Source of the DNA: Blastobasis lacticolella
Lineage: Eukaryota > Arthropoda > Insecta > Lepidoptera > Blastobasidae
DNA: 64,000 nt
Assembly: GCA_905147135.1 (NCBI GenBank)
Contig: LR990045.1
Location: 15,786,173-15,850,172 of the forward strand
Reading direction: 5' to 3'
Shown here: in pieces, positions 13,501 through 24,094 of the stretch
How positions within the stretch are numbered: position 1 is the stretch's first letter
Layout of the letters: each line of letters starts with the position of its first letter
Translations under genes and position numbers: made by a program
Notes under the pieces: generated by a model
Seen by the model: the letters and a program-made list of their open reading frames with translations, nothing else
The model's database searches: none
What the model was told of the DNA's origin: nothing

Positions 13501-14147
13501 GAGCTTCTAACGTCGGTCAGTAAAATTAAGTTCCATTGGACGTAGTGTTTTTAACTCAGTTCAGTGTCAGTTTAATAGACTAATCTCAATTGCACTAAAC
13601 TTAAGCCGACGCTTAAGTTGATTTAAAATTTACCAAGAAAAAGCATTGCACCATCACAAACCTTACGTGAATACTAAACTCGTTAAGTCACTCTTAACTT
13701 TATGACACCAATTTTGTGTCTTCTAAGTGCTTAGTGAGTTGCCTGTAGGTATTCGGAAACTTCATAGTGAGGTCTCACAGTGCGCGCGAACGCAGAGGGT
13801 TCCAGTTGCCAATACTTGAGTGGCGATCGTTGGGCGATCGGCGGAACCGTATTGAACGCAGACTCTGTGAGAAGTGTCTTACTTTGCATAGTAACGCTAC
13901 TTTACACAAGTATTGTTTGTGAAAACCGTATCTTCATACAAAGACGAATTGCATTAGGCAGCGATAGTTCTATATAATCTCCACTAGAGGCGCTTTACAT
14001 ACGTTACAAGGCTCAAAAAGCGTGCCCAACAATAGATTCCGAAAGAATTTATAATCACTTTATTAACATTTGTTGCAGGCAATCAGCATGATAACCATCT
14101 ATCTTCTAGTCCTGCTGCAGTTTAAAATTTCACTGCCGAAGTCGTGA
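4552..14147 (+). CDS. Gr: Gustatory receptor of the insect carbon-dioxide receptor clade (Gr1/2/3, Gr21a/Gr63a type), complete
   Basis: Nine exons join in frame with GT-AG introns: 4552-4662, 8130-8268, 8464-8714, 8822-9082, 9400-9527, 10575-10734, 12967-13038, 13426-13515 and 14079-14147 (TGA). They give 426 residues, normal for the family. The N-terminus is hydrophilic (residues 1-60). Hydrophobic segments are at about 94-114, 129-150, 185-209, 219-238, 291-312, 324-343 and 406-419, seven in all. Highly conserved blocks are FYRDHKLLLVLFR (59-71), PHFWIPFVGWGV (141-152), NCALWYINC (230-238), YARTYSTYCLFM (286-297) and the C-terminal IYLLVLLQF, a variant of the GR signature TYhhhhhQF. This strength of conservation points to the CO2 receptor group; a Gr21a-side (Gr1/Gr2) member seems more likely than Gr63a/Gr3, but that is inference. 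In insects these proteins sit in dendrites of olfactory neurons (labial palps in moths) as heteromers detecting CO2. The first exon is assigned by phase and spacing; its ATG at 4552 is the only candidate. Confidence 0.93.
4894..6410. mobile_element. Long-TIR non-autonomous DNA element in Gr intron 1, with internal insertions
   Basis: The left arm (4894-4995 plus 5262-5350) and the right arm (6225-6410) are inverted copies over about 190 bp; shared cores are AACTGACTTGTCTTAT, CAAAATCAC.ACTTGCCGTATC and ATATGTCGCAGCCA. The left arm is broken by a roughly 265-bp insert (about 4996-5261) that is itself a fold-back with ends like AAGAAACACATAGAATG / CATTCTATGTGTTTCTT. The interior also holds a truncated SINE at 5846-5975. 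No transposase is visible. Confidence 0.78.
5846..5975 (-). mobile_element. tRNA-Gly-derived SINE, truncated copy
   Basis: It matches the body of the fuller copy at 57107-57345 (CACACAGCGCCATCTAGCCC, then AGCAAAGCTTGT, ending in CACCCAGACCCGTAACAG) but lacks the tRNA-like head. Confidence 0.72.
6551..6961 (-). mobile_element. Jockey/R1-like LINE C-terminal fragment with snap-back inversion
   Basis: The minus strand reads RHPYVVDLPAIRTSRFGSTF, then RTAKEWNTLLASVFPDQYNL and FKATVN. This is the family-typical C-terminal tail (RTARLWNSLP..VFP..YNL..FK..VN). Upstream of it (6865-6936) the strand carries an inverted copy of 6739-6804, so the first part of the open frame there is antisense LINE sequence, not real protein. 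A related tail lies at 29030-29110. Confidence 0.8.
7500..7585 (+). mobile_element. LINE 3' end remnant
   Basis: The run containing GTGGAGGAGGCTCAAGTCCA and GTACTGCTAAGGGCTGTTA is a decayed version of a common LINE 3' end. A similar piece is at 21775-21860, and opposite-strand relatives are at 45940-46040 and 60630-60740. Confidence 0.55.
7805..8095 (-). mobile_element. RTE-like LINE 3' coding end in Gr intron 1
   Basis: On the minus strand the frames give ARRTDGRWGRKFSSG and, after small frame changes, QVPAGCEWHWTGFC and the 3' end reading GGCCTATGCCCAGCAGTGG. It ends only about 35 bases before the Gr exon 2 acceptor (8129). Copies of the same family are at 34290-34505, 41745-42090 and 57455-57590. 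Confidence 0.75.
9629..9960 (+). mobile_element. tRNA-derived SINE, family 1, in Gr intron 5
   Basis: The head is tRNA-like with an anticodon-arm-like CGACTTGTAAGCGAG and a box B, GGTTCGAACCCC (about 9683). The body reads GATGCTCTTACAGTGAGGAAA, then ATCTGCCAAATCTTGGGTCATG. Other copies in the window: 50727-51040, 55286-56150 (interrupted), 62455-62745 (minus), and 3' parts at 19790-19870, 22935-23010 and 37375-37545. Confidence 0.82.
10080..10420 (+). mobile_element. Interspersed lepidopteran retroposon (CR1-like LINE tail type), Gr intron 5
   Basis: It contains TTTTATCAGACGGTAGGACT, ATTTCTGCCGCTAAGCAACA, GTTGTGTTCCGGTTTGAAGG and finally ATGGGCGATGGTTACTACTT followed by CATCAGGTGG and an A-rich end (about 10410). 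The minus-strand copy at 49335-49615 carries the same blocks in the same order. No reading frame is kept. Confidence 0.7.
10837..11955 (+). repeat. Interspersed repeat of the 'GCGACTTCGTC' type in Gr intron 6
   Basis: The left end reads ACTAGCTTTTGCCTGCGACT then TCGTC. The right part reads GCCTATGTCACCCGGGAATA, GAAATCGGTCCAGTAGTTTC and a run of AAACAAACAAATAAAC before 11955. These two ends are a common pair in moth genomes. The GC-rich block 11195-11390 lies inside and may be a separate insertion. Shorter relatives: 20955-21130 and 49018-49090. Superfamily not assigned. Confidence 0.6.
12603..12785 (+). repeat. Interspersed repeat, copy 1 (Gr intron 6)
   Basis: This segment shares AGCCGACGCTTAAGTTG, AAAGCATTGCACCA and TTAAGTCACT-like blocks in the same order with 13577-13745 in intron 7/8. 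The copies are diverged and may be two independent insertions of one small element on either side of Gr exons 7 and 8. Confidence 0.7.
13577..13745 (+). repeat. Interspersed repeat, copy 2 (Gr intron 8)
   Basis: Second copy of the 12603-12785 repeat, downstream of Gr exon 8. It keeps CCGACGCTTAAGTTG, AAAGCATTGCACCATCAC and the block ending in AAGTGCTTAGTGAGTT. Confidence 0.7.
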
Positions 14148-14472
14148 AAAAGTCATGACATGGAAAGTGTTCTGCTCTGTTAGTTTTATTACTCAGTATT
14201 ACTATGGAATCACTACCTTTGTTGAAAAAAATAATACTAAGAAAGTGTAACCAATGAACCTTTTTAGGAACAAGTATTTTTATAATTAAACATACTAATA
14301 ACACATTAATTAGACCTTCATTAATAATGTTATAAATGAAAATAAGTACATAAATATTGGGATAGATTTCATTCACACCTTTCACGCACGAGCAGAATGT
14401 GGAATGTGCCCTCCCGAAGTCATTTCTCTGCGCTACAACATGGGGTTCTTCAAAAAGCATGTCTACAGGTAA

Positions 14473-14886
14473 AATAAGACCACGCTAAGTCCGAATCCCT
14501 TAAAAAAAAACTCTTTATGGCAACTTATGCCATGTCTTTTATCCGTCATAGAACGTCATTCATTAAAGTCCTAACAAAGAATTTGACTGACTTGAAAAAT
14601 ATTATTAAGGCGATTCGCACACTGGAACGCAGCACCGTACGGTTGTGCGTGACGTGCGTTAGTGCATGATATAAAGTTATTTGAGCTGTCATCGGTTTAC
14701 ATGGAAATCACGCATAGTCGAACACACTGAAAACGCATCCACGCGAGTACGTGCGGATCCGTCGTTTTTTTAAATAATAATGGGCAATGACTGACAAGGA
14801 CAGATTATCCAATCGATATTGCCATATCCACACTTTATCATTTCTACCACTGTCAGTCGATTCGGACTTAGCGTGGTCCTATTATA
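14473..14886 (-). mobile_element. TIR DNA element 'A', copy 1, with a fragment of element 'B' inside
   Basis: The ends are GACCACGCTAAGTCCGAATC (14478-14497) and its inverted form GATTCGGACTTAGCGTGGTC (about 14859-14878). The flanking arms match copy 2 (20090-20813) in inverted orientation. At 14609-14770 lies a 162-bp piece that starts like element B (GGCGATTCGCACACTGGAAC) and lacks B's other end. It is bounded by TAA at 14606-14608 and 14771-14773. No transposase is present. Confidence 0.8.
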
Positions 14887-15710
14887 CCTCAAAGGCCGGC
14901 ACCGCATCCACACCCTTTAGGTTGCAGATGATCTGGACGACGGTGGCCACTTTCCAACAGGTGGACCGCACGTGTGGCAATAAAAAAACGCAAAGAGAAA
15001 AACACTGTAAATTAACCTAATACCTACTGTTCGAATAAAATTGAGTAGAGTACCTAGGTAGGTAGGACAAGGTACAGTGCCTTTAATACACTTTTACTAA
15101 TTGTGAACAAAGAAAAAGAAGTTCAATTAAATGTAAGATTGTTACAATATAATAAAACTTCCTACAACCATCATTCTTATTTATGTTCTTAATTAAAATC
15201 ACAAAAAGAATATAATTAATTTACTGTAGTCACAAGGCACGTGTACCTTTTCTCATAATAAGAAAGAAATTAGAATTCCCTGGAAAGATGTAATCACGAG
15301 AGTGTAAATTATTGTATTATCATACCATTACCGTATAAATTTGACGAATAAACACGAGAGTAGCTATTTTGAAGGTAATAACAATGTTTGAGTTTTAGAG
15401 AAGTCTGTCAGTGGATAATATGGTAATTAATTTATGTACGTGAAGTACATATATGAGGTTGTTAGTTGAATATATTCAGTTGCCTTGGGCTATGGATTGT
15501 TGCTATTAATTATTGGTGCCTGTAGGTAACTGTTGATTCTGTAAGAGAATTGTCCCGCTACTTCGTCGGTGCTAACTTCCATTTTTTTATGCTAACAGCC
15601 CACTTGAAGGAAAACGGTAGATATCGGCTATAACATCTACGACTCATGGACTTTCATTTTGTACCTAACCAAAATGTAGAACGCAAGTGGGTTGTCACTG
15701 TGAGTACTAA

Positions 15711-16862
15711 GGCGATTGGCACATTGGAAACGCAGCACCGTACGTTTCCATAGACAACTCCAGAGTTGCATTTCCATAGACCACTCTAGTGTTACAAGAT
15801 TGGGCCTTTTATTCGTCATTCTGGCGAAATTTGGAAATATGTGTAAATTTTATATTGTTTTATATACAATCAAATATTTAGAAATTGTCCAAATTGGTAT
15901 AATCTTTTCATAAAATTATATTATATAGACGAAAAATAATTTGAGAACTGATTAACGGAATACCTATCTGACAATCTGATATATTTACAACATTATTATC
16001 AGTTTAGATTATTTATTTATTTGTCAGTTTGACGAATTAGTCCGTGGTATTGTTGATGGCTTCCATAAGAAAGAGAGAAATAGAGATAAAGAAACGAAAA
16101 AGACGCGGTTATACGAAATATTATCAAGGAACGAAAGATCGCGATAAACAAATCACTGGTAGTCGTGGGACTACTGGTAAATATAGACTCATGGGAAAAA
16201 GAGTTCCAAGATCAATACTTTCCAAGTGACTGCATTTTCCAAGACATCTGTCATCCGAAACGTAGATCTCGACTGGTACCTACTATCATTTCTCTTTAGA
16301 AACTTGTATTCTAGGACTGAAAGTTCCCGACTTATAAAAGTTCTAAGTTGGACAGCTGTCACCCAAAATGTAGATTTCGACTAGTACTATCAATATTCTT
16401 TAGGGACTAGTGTTCTGGGACTATTAGTATACTCTGAAAGAGTTACTACAAACTTTTACGCCACTTTTATGATGTATTATTGATCCGTCGGTTTGTAGAT
16501 ACTAAAGCTTTTGTACACAAAACTCTTGACTTTGGCTTTTATATATTGCATTGAACAATCAGAAAACTTCCTCACAAAGCATTAGATATTTTGTACATTT
16601 TATTAGGGACAGCCCGTGGATTCAGCCAATATATACTATCTCTTTGGGTTCAGCAGTAAATTCAGTACGTATAACAGTAGACCTACATGGCAATACTGAC
16701 TACAGAGCACGCGTGTCAAATGCGTCATAGAAAAAAAAACGACGGATCCGCACGAACGCACGTGGAAGCATTTTCAGATGACAGCTCAAAAAACTTTATG
16801 TCGCGAACTAACGCACGTCACGCACAACCGTACGGTGCTGCGTTTCCAATGTGTCGATCGCC
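15711..16862. mobile_element. TIR DNA element 'B', full-length 1152 bp, TAA target duplication
   Basis: The terminal inverted repeats are about 34 bp (15711-15744 and 16829-16862) with three mismatches; the core is CACATTGGAAACGCAGCACC. The flanks carry TAA on both sides (15708-15710, 16863-16865), which fits a TWA target duplication of PIF/Harbinger-type elements; a TA duplication (Tc1/mariner) cannot be excluded. There is no transposase frame, so it is non-autonomous. Pieces of B lie inside both A elements. Confidence 0.8.
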
Positions 16863-17167
16863 TAAGGTGATATGCTTCTTATTCGTCACTCTGTCTGGTG
16901 AATTGTGTGCCTTAGTAAGTTACCTACGCCTTAACCCATACAGTCAAATTACCTCAATTTAAAAAATTAACAAAGACATAAAACCGACTTAAAATTACAA
17001 AAAAAGTAAAAATATGAAGCGCTTTTATCATACAGAGTAAGTTAGATTAACTGACGAATGATTTATTGTAATACATAATAAATACCAAATAATAAAAAAA
17101 AAATTTATAAATTTTTTGGACATTATTTTTACTTATCCTATACATCATATCAACTGTGACCCATGTA

Positions 17168-17465
17168 TCAAAACCTTTCAACCCGCTGAGCAGAATGAAC
17201 GACAAAAAATCTTAGTAAAAATTCTCTTCTTTCTTCTTTTCCGCCGTTTTCAACCTCTAGGGTGTAGGCCTCCTTTAATATATTCCATCGTTGTCGGTCT
17301 TGTGCTGTTTTCGACCTTTCCATTTCAGCTGTTTTCCTAATGTCGTCATACCAGCGCATCTGAGGTCTTCCCTGTGGGCGTTTTTCACCCCACGGTCTCC
17401 ACTCCACCAGTGATTTGCACTATAAACCCCGCTTTCTGGCGACATGGCCAGCCCATTGCTACTTC
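17168..17465 (-). mobile_element. RTE-like LINE C-terminal fragment
   Basis: On the minus strand the frames read WAGHVAR, then EWRPWGEKRPQGRPQMRWYD, DIRKTAEM, TAQDRQRW and LKEAYTLE. This is the family-typical RTE end (WAGHVAR..W...VLEWRP...GRP..RW.DD). Frame changes break it near 17405. Confidence 0.8.
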
Positions 17466-17619
17466 AGTTTCGATATATGTTTGATAACATCTTTCACTTT
17501 ACTTTATTACTTTAGTCAAGATTACAGACAGCCAATTCATTTTTTCTTTAGTTCAGGAGTAGTTAAGATACCCTTTCAAGCATCATGTTACCCCTAGATA
17601 CTACTGAGTAGTTCCTGTC

Positions 17620-17850
17620 GACAAATTGCAGTACTATCCACCAACCCCTAATCGTTAAAGATCCCATCATCAGATCCTGACTTGATGACTATGGGACCAC
17701 CTGGTTAGTATACCCTTTCGAACGGAAGAAGAATTTTTCAAAATCGGTGTAGGCGTCTTTGAGTAATCGGGGAACATAACAAAATAAGATTCTCAATTTT
17801 AAATTGAGAACCTCCTCGTTTTTCAAAGTCGGTTAAAAATCAGTCTAATA
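17620..17850 (+). repeat. Interspersed moth repeat end
   Basis: The stretch with TTTCAAAATCGGTGTAGGCG, AGTAATCGGGGAACATAAC and AATTGAGAACCTCCTCGTTT is the kind of 3' end found on abundant lepidopteran interspersed repeats. A related but distinct end (GTTCAGAAGCTACGATGGCA, then TTTTGCGTAGGCGTTAAAAA) is at about 19215-19315. Class unknown; no coding. Confidence 0.45.
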
Positions 17851-19789
17851 AATTAGTCGTAAGTACGCAAACAACAATAACTGGATTAGTACTAGGTATT
17901 ACTCGCTTATTCCCAGAAACTTCTCAACTACTGCTGTATAATAGAAACATTGTGAGTATTTCTTATATTTCAAAGTTAAGGTTTATTGGAAATATTTTCC
18001 TTGTAACCTTAACCCTATCGATTGATGTCGCCTATATTCGACTCTATTTCGAGTTTTCATTCTTTCGATTTCCGATTGAACCAAGTTACGTACTTTCATG
18101 AAACCTGTTTCTAAAAATAAGAGGTTGTTTCCTGAAGCTATACCACATAGTTCGTCAACACTAGGTCACGTCTGAAATTACACTGGCTACCGGATCCATC
18201 AAACCGCAATTCAAATATCCGGAAAACGAAAGTAAAAATAAAGAGCAAATAAAATTGACAGTCGGTCTCAGCCATGAAGGTAACTTTCCAGTCTGTTTGG
18301 TGATCAACGACTGGGGAGAAAGATGAAGATGTCAAAGTTTGTATGAAATCACAGTCGCCAGCTTTTCCCTTCGTTGTCCATACTTTGGTTGCGTGTAATT
18401 AATTAAGGTATTATTCCTATTTTTTTATGTCATACGGTAGGCAAACAGGCAAGCGGGCCACCTGATGGAAAGTAGCCTATAGACATTAGCAACACCATAG
18501 CTTTGCCCACCTCTATAACGCGTTGCTCTGTCATGTATCTATGTAATATGTATATCCCACATTCCTCTATGAATATCGTCCAACTTTCCAAGCAGCCTTT
18601 GATGCGAGTCACTGAGCGATATCATGTGAAATGATTTAATTTGTTACCGTAGGGTAAAGATGAGTGGATAAAAGCTTTGACCATTTACTAATACAAAGGT
18701 CCTCGTGCGATCAATAGGATTAATGATATGGACTATATAAAATATTAATATGTGTGCACAAGTAATACCAGAATATCTTGACATTTACTCTCGATGATAC
18801 ACGGAGTAGGTAGCAAATGTACAGTTTAAGTGGGTAAGATCTTGTACCATTATCTAAATGAGCTCCATCTTATGTACGGAATGGAGTCATCTAATTTAAA
18901 AGGTCAGGCATCAGGCATTAGTCTGTTAGATGATCTCTACTGTATTCATTAGCGCATTGCAATTTTCAGAAAATGTTTCTGGAGACGTATAATATTAATA
19001 CATCTAAGAAAATTTTAATACGTAGGTCACGCAGCGTTAAGATATTCTAATCGAAGATATACTTAACCTCCTTATTTCTAAAGAAAAACGTCGGAAAACC
19101 CCCGACAAAGTCTACTCAAATACTTCTACTTAACCTATATGATGAAACAAAGCTAAGAACTACAAGTATATCGATTAAACTGATTGTCAAATTAAGAAAA
19201 CCGCTTCTAAATCGGCCAGAATCCGTTCAGAAGCTACGATGGCAGAGACAAATAGACAGTCACGACAAACTTACAACACTCGCCCTTTTGCGTAGGCGTT
19301 AAAAATACAAGCCAGCAGACACCTTGGCAGAATTCGCAATGTTCTGGCTTGACTAGATATTTCCGATGTAGGTTTCGTAATTATCAGATCCTTATTCCGT
19401 GCCGTAAAAAGTACCTAAAAGTTAGCCTATACCGCACAGACACAATCTTTGCTATACCGTTTTGAGATAGCACCAGAAGAAGAATATATCAATAGGTATG
19501 TTTATCAACTCGCACCAACATAATCCATTAAATCGTCATCGGATTTTTCTCGAAGCTCGTCGAGCATCTGTCGCTCGCAACAATCGGAGTACCAACCACT
19601 GACAGGCCGAATGGTGCTTCATTAATCAACTTTTCCAATTTCCAACCGATCTAACCCTCTGCTATGTCTAAGTTCGATGACAACCCGAGAGCTTTTTAAA
19701 ATCCAATTTCCACTAATTGTTAGATGATTTTCGTGTTCTCCTATTATTGGTTAGTACTTAGGATCTCAATTACCAAAAAATATTTATCT
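17851..19789. other. Intergenic; only repeat scraps seen
   Basis: Two scraps can be recognised: 18430-18500, a minus-strand LINE-tail-like piece (AGCGGGCCACCTGATGGAAA), and about 19080-19315, bounded by CGTCGGAAAACCCCCGAC and a CGTAGGCGTTAAAAA end. The rest shows no gene. Confidence 0.4.
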
Positions 19790-20089
19790 TATTTAATCTG
19801 CCAAATCCTAGATCATAGTCAATTTACCACGCGGCCCTCACGCGCCGGAGCACAACCGGGTTATTTACACCAAGTTGATTATTCTTTACTTATCTTATCT
19901 TACTACAAGGCTTTACATCATCATCAACATTCAACGTCACCTTTATCCCATCAGGTGAGGTTGGCACAACAACATTATATTTTTAGGAATAATCCGTGTA
20001 TCCAGAACTATAGATTTGGGCATTAGTTCCATGAAACTGTAAAGGATTATATAAGTACGTAGATCACGTAATGAACGATCTTCGTGCTT

Positions 20090-20813
20090 ATAATAGGACC
20101 ACGCTTAGTCCGAATCAACTGACAGTGGTAGAAAATATAACATGTGGATATGGCAATATCTGTTGGATAATCTGTCCTTGTCAGTCATTGTCTATTATTA
20201 TTTAGGCGATCCGCACACTGGAACGCAGCACCGTACAGTTGTCCGTGACGTGCGTTAGTGCGTGACATAAAGTTATTTGAGCTGTCATAGGTTTCTATGG
20301 AAATTACTCATAGTCGAACACACTGACAACGCATAAACGCGCGTTCGTGCGGATCCATCGTCTTTTTTCTTTGCAACATTTGACACGGGCTGCGGGTCAG
20401 ATAAGTTTTTGGCGCTGTACTTTCTACATAAAAAGGCGTCAAATAGGCCGTTGCTGTGCAGTGAGGTCTCCAGGATTGTCAAATAGGTATTCCGTTACTC
20501 AGTTCTCAAATTATTTTTCGCCTAAATAATATAATTTTATGAAAATATTATAACAATTTGGAGAATTCCTAATTTTTTTATTGTATATAAAACAATATAA
20601 AAATTACACATATTTCTTAATTTCGCCAGAATGAATGCTGCGCTCCAATGTGCCCATCGCCTCAACAATATTTTTCAAGTCAGTCAATTATTTTGTTATG
20701 ACTTTTATGAATGACGTTCTATGACGGATAAAAGACATGGCATTAGTTGCCATACAGAGATCTTTATTTTTTATTTTTTTAAAAGCGATTCGGACTTAGC
20801 GTGGTCCTACTAT
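20090..20813 (+). mobile_element. TIR DNA element 'A', copy 2, with element 'B' inside
   Basis: The outer ends are TAGGACCACGCTTAGTCCGA and its inverted partner near 20786-20808. Inside, 20205-20661 has B-type ends (GGCGATCCGCACACTGGAAC at the left, GCTCCAATGTGCCCATCGCC at the right), bounded by TTA (20202-20204) and TCA (20662-20664). Compared with copy 1, B occupies the same site in the host element but in the opposite relative orientation. No transposase. Confidence 0.8.
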
Positions 20814-20819
20814 AGTAGG

Positions 20820-22129
20820 TCACAAAGCAAAGTCACGTGAGAATTATGCTAAGCTTTGACAATCCTTTGAAGGCTCGTCCGTGCGATCTGAAGTGTTTGT
20901 TACCTTTTTAGTACACACAGAGCGTACCGCATTCATAAATATTTTGTCTAATTTTATTAGGTACTAGCTGTTGCCAGCGTCTTCGTCTGCGTGGACAACT
21001 GAACAAAGACAATAGTATATATTTCATCCTCGTATAAAAGAAGAGAGATATATTCTTTTTTTTAAAAGCTACCAGAAAATGAAACATTTCATCGATATAA
21101 ATGGTCACTGAAGACAATGACATTCAAAATCATAAAACTGAACTGACTTATTACGCCGATTTCCTTACATAGTTTTTAGCGGGGTCAAGTTCCCCAAAAG
21201 CATGAACCGAACATTCAGAATAATAAAGTGCGCTTGAAGCCTAGATGCAGTTAAAGAGTTTAGCAATTCCACGAGGAATACAACTGCACTTCTCTGGTCT
21301 ATCGTAGGATTATTAATGAAGGTGTCCTCTACTTCGGCCCACTCTATCTCGATCGATCTGTCGCCTGCCCATTTGTGAGAGTTGTTGCAACTTTATTGGG
21401 AGTGTTTGAAGAACCACTCGATTACAGAAGAAAAATTCTCGGAATAACCAAAATAATCTTAACCTACAGGATGGGATGTTGTACAATAGATAATTAGGAA
21501 TGATTCCGTGAGTAACTAATCTAATTAAACATTCAACCAGTTAGAGTTGTAATTACGGAGTTGCCGTAATGATTTCAAGTGGAACAACTAGGCTCAGCGG
21601 TAAACCGCCCATGACCTTGGCCCCTTGACTTACTACTTTATGCTGATTTATGTAAAATTCAATTTAAAATTGGCTGTAGGTTCCGATAGAATTGAGTCAA
21701 CACTTTGACTGGATGTCGTAAATGGTTACAACTTTTTTGTAGTATATTTTAAATACTGTGATCTGCAACCTGCCTGCCAAGCGTGGCGATTATGGCAAAG
21801 CCCTTCACGGATGTACAGGAGGCTCAAGTCCCGCAGTGGACTGTAAAGGGCTATTGCTACTGTTGGTGATTTCAAATTCGTAGGTAACACCACTGTTTAT
21901 CATATTTGGTAAGTAATTGTTAAATAACACATATCCATTAGCAAGCACATAAACACACAGAGAATATTAAGTTATTAATTTTATTACGATATTTTTTGAT
22001 CTTTTTGTTGTGTATTAGCTATATCAATTACCAAATTATAAATTGCAATTTTGTTATTAGCATTACAACTTCATAATTTAACCTTTTTAAACATACTTTA
22101 TAGGCGGTAAAATTGCGAAAGATAAAAAA
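20820..22129. other. Intergenic; no gene seen
   Basis: It contains a short 'GCGTCTTCGTCTGCGTGG' repeat start at about 20955 and a LINE 3' end remnant at 21775-21860 (GCCAAGCGTGGCGATTATGG, then GTCCCGCAGTGGACTGTAAA). Nothing else recognisable. Confidence 0.4.
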
Positions 22130-22321
22130 TATTTATTTATTTAACTGTTTATTGTACACAATAATGATATACAGAGAAATATAACAGAACAAAAGACACA
22201 ACAGGCGCTGCTTATTTCTAAAAAGAAATTTGTTCTAGCAGGCCTACAGAAGAGAGATGTTTAACTAAAGTAACGCAGATACGACGTGCACAATACTTGA
22301 ATATATAATCGCATAAATATA
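22130..22321. mobile_element. LINE tail remnant at the left flank of the LTR element
   Basis: TATTTATTTATTTAACTG then CACAACAGGCGCTGCTTATT resembles the insert at 3409-3515. It is the decayed 3' region of a LINE, probably read on the minus strand. The LTR element begins immediately after TATA at 22318-22321. Confidence 0.5.
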
Positions 22322-22764
22322 TGACGGATGCGGTCAATAGTACGGACTCATGACGAAGAAAACGGAAGTGGGAGTGCGCCCTCTGGTGGGGCGTGCTGAC
22401 AGAGTCTCGACGGCACGACTCGGGCGGAGTGGCGGCCATTCTTGGCGCGACCGCCGCCGAGGAGTGACGCGTCTTGAAACTGTCTCCACATTTCGTTTAT
22501 AGAAAGTGTTATTTACGTTTGAAAATAAAGTAATTTTAAAATCACCTTTGAAATAAGAAAGTTACTTACCTCATCTGCCTATATTGTGATACTGCTCTGA
22601 TTTCAAGTGAAATTATAAGTGATGTGCAAAAATGAAATGGAATAAATACAGTGGAGTAAATGTGAACCTTTTCTTTAATTTATCTGGACGAATACGATCT
22701 AATATTGATATCACCACCCTGATGACAATGATCCTGATACAACCCTTTCCTTCACGCGACGACA
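22322..22764. repeat. Left LTR, 443 bp
   Basis: TGACGGATGCGG...GACGACA, identical to 27422-27864. It has a CpG-rich section (22425-22475) and AATAAA-type signals at about 22523 and 22641. U3/R/U5 borders cannot be set from sequence alone. Confidence 0.9.
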
Positions 22765-22776
22765 TCAGAAGCGGTG

Positions 22777-22917
22777 ATGACGAACGTAACGCCCAAGAGA
22801 TGGTATGATGAAAAGCGACAAAGAAGCGAAATTAAACACGTTCAAAGCGCAGCCAAGAGTCCAAACACCCCGAGATATAAGACAAAGACTTCGTCAGAGA
22901 GATTGGGGGATTTATAA
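22777..22917 (+). CDS. Small open frame just inside the left LTR (46 codons), function unknown
   Basis: ATG at 22777 opens a 46-codon frame 13 bases after the LTR. It is basic and hydrophilic, starts MTNVTPKRWYDEKRQRSE, and ends at TAA at about 22917. Its position is that of a gag start, so it could be a leftover N-terminus, but I recognise no domain. It may equally be chance. Confidence 0.25.
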   Translation: MTNVTPKRWYDEKRQRSEIKHVQSAAKSPNTPRYKTKTSSERLGDL

Positions 22918-24094
22918 AGTAAACAACAAATCATCTGTACCAAATGGGCCATGGTCAAGGCAGACCCCAGGCAGGCCTTCGAGAGCACCACTGGGATATT
23001 GACACCATTATTAAAAATAGAGTGTAAATTACTATGGACGGCACTTTGGTATGGTTTCTTTGTTTTTGCAATATTTAATTTAGATTACTCATGTAAATAT
23101 GTTCCTTTTAAAAAAAATATAGTGCTAGTTCAATCATTTGCGTAGTTCTAAATTAGCCAGCTAAAGTTTATTTAATGACTTTAAAGTAAATGCTTAGATT
23201 TAGATTCATTTAGCAGTGTGGTTTGACACCACAATTAAATTAATTGCTTAGATTTCTGCAGATAAAATTCAATCAAACGATTAAAAACGGTATGTATTAT
23301 TATTTTATTTTTTAAGTTTTACTAATACAATTATTTTCTTCTATTGCATAACAATGGTGTACAACGGTTCGCTTCACCTTCGAGAACAACATTGCAATGC
23401 AACGCTGGACTGGTAGCCTCAACGTGATTGTTTCAACATGGGACGATGGTAGACAATCTGCGAGTGTTGCGTACATGACTGAGAAATGATGTGATATTAG
23501 CAGTTCCTCTCTATCTGGTGAGTCCGTTACATAATTATTATTTGGTAAAAACCTGTGCTGAAAAGAAGCTCCTTAGCGGATTTTAGGAGTTATAGTTTGA
23601 TAATTCAGAAAAGTATTCTGACAGAAACACTATTGATGCCCTTAGTAGAGAGAAGGGCAGGTTTATGTGTATCATTAGTGAAACTATAAATAGAAAGAAT
23701 TTAAACAAAACAAAAACAATGTGAGTTACCTACGGTGTTACAAATTGTTGGTATAGATGTCAAAAACTACTGCCGAGTTTAATAAATGTTAGCTTTTGCG
23801 AGTACCTATGTCTATTAATGTGGGCTGTCTGATAGAATGTTACTAAGAAAAAAAATCACTCCACAAAAATAGTAATTTATGTTAAGTCCCTCCCAATGTT
23901 ACAATACAGTGTTTAAAGTAAAATAGTGACATTTAATCTAAAATTACTTTACCATCTTAAAACATGGTACGCTATGATTTTACGTATTACCAACATCACG
24001 TCAGTTATCGGAAAACAAGAATAAGAAATACTTAAAAGCATAGTCCTATTGTTTTTATAAATTGAGTACGTAAGCATCGTTATGGTGGTGCTGC

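Noticed and set aside
14122..14460. 112-codon minus-strand frame overlapping the Gr stop
   Set aside because: Overlaps the real last Gr exon and has no recognisable domain or splice partners.
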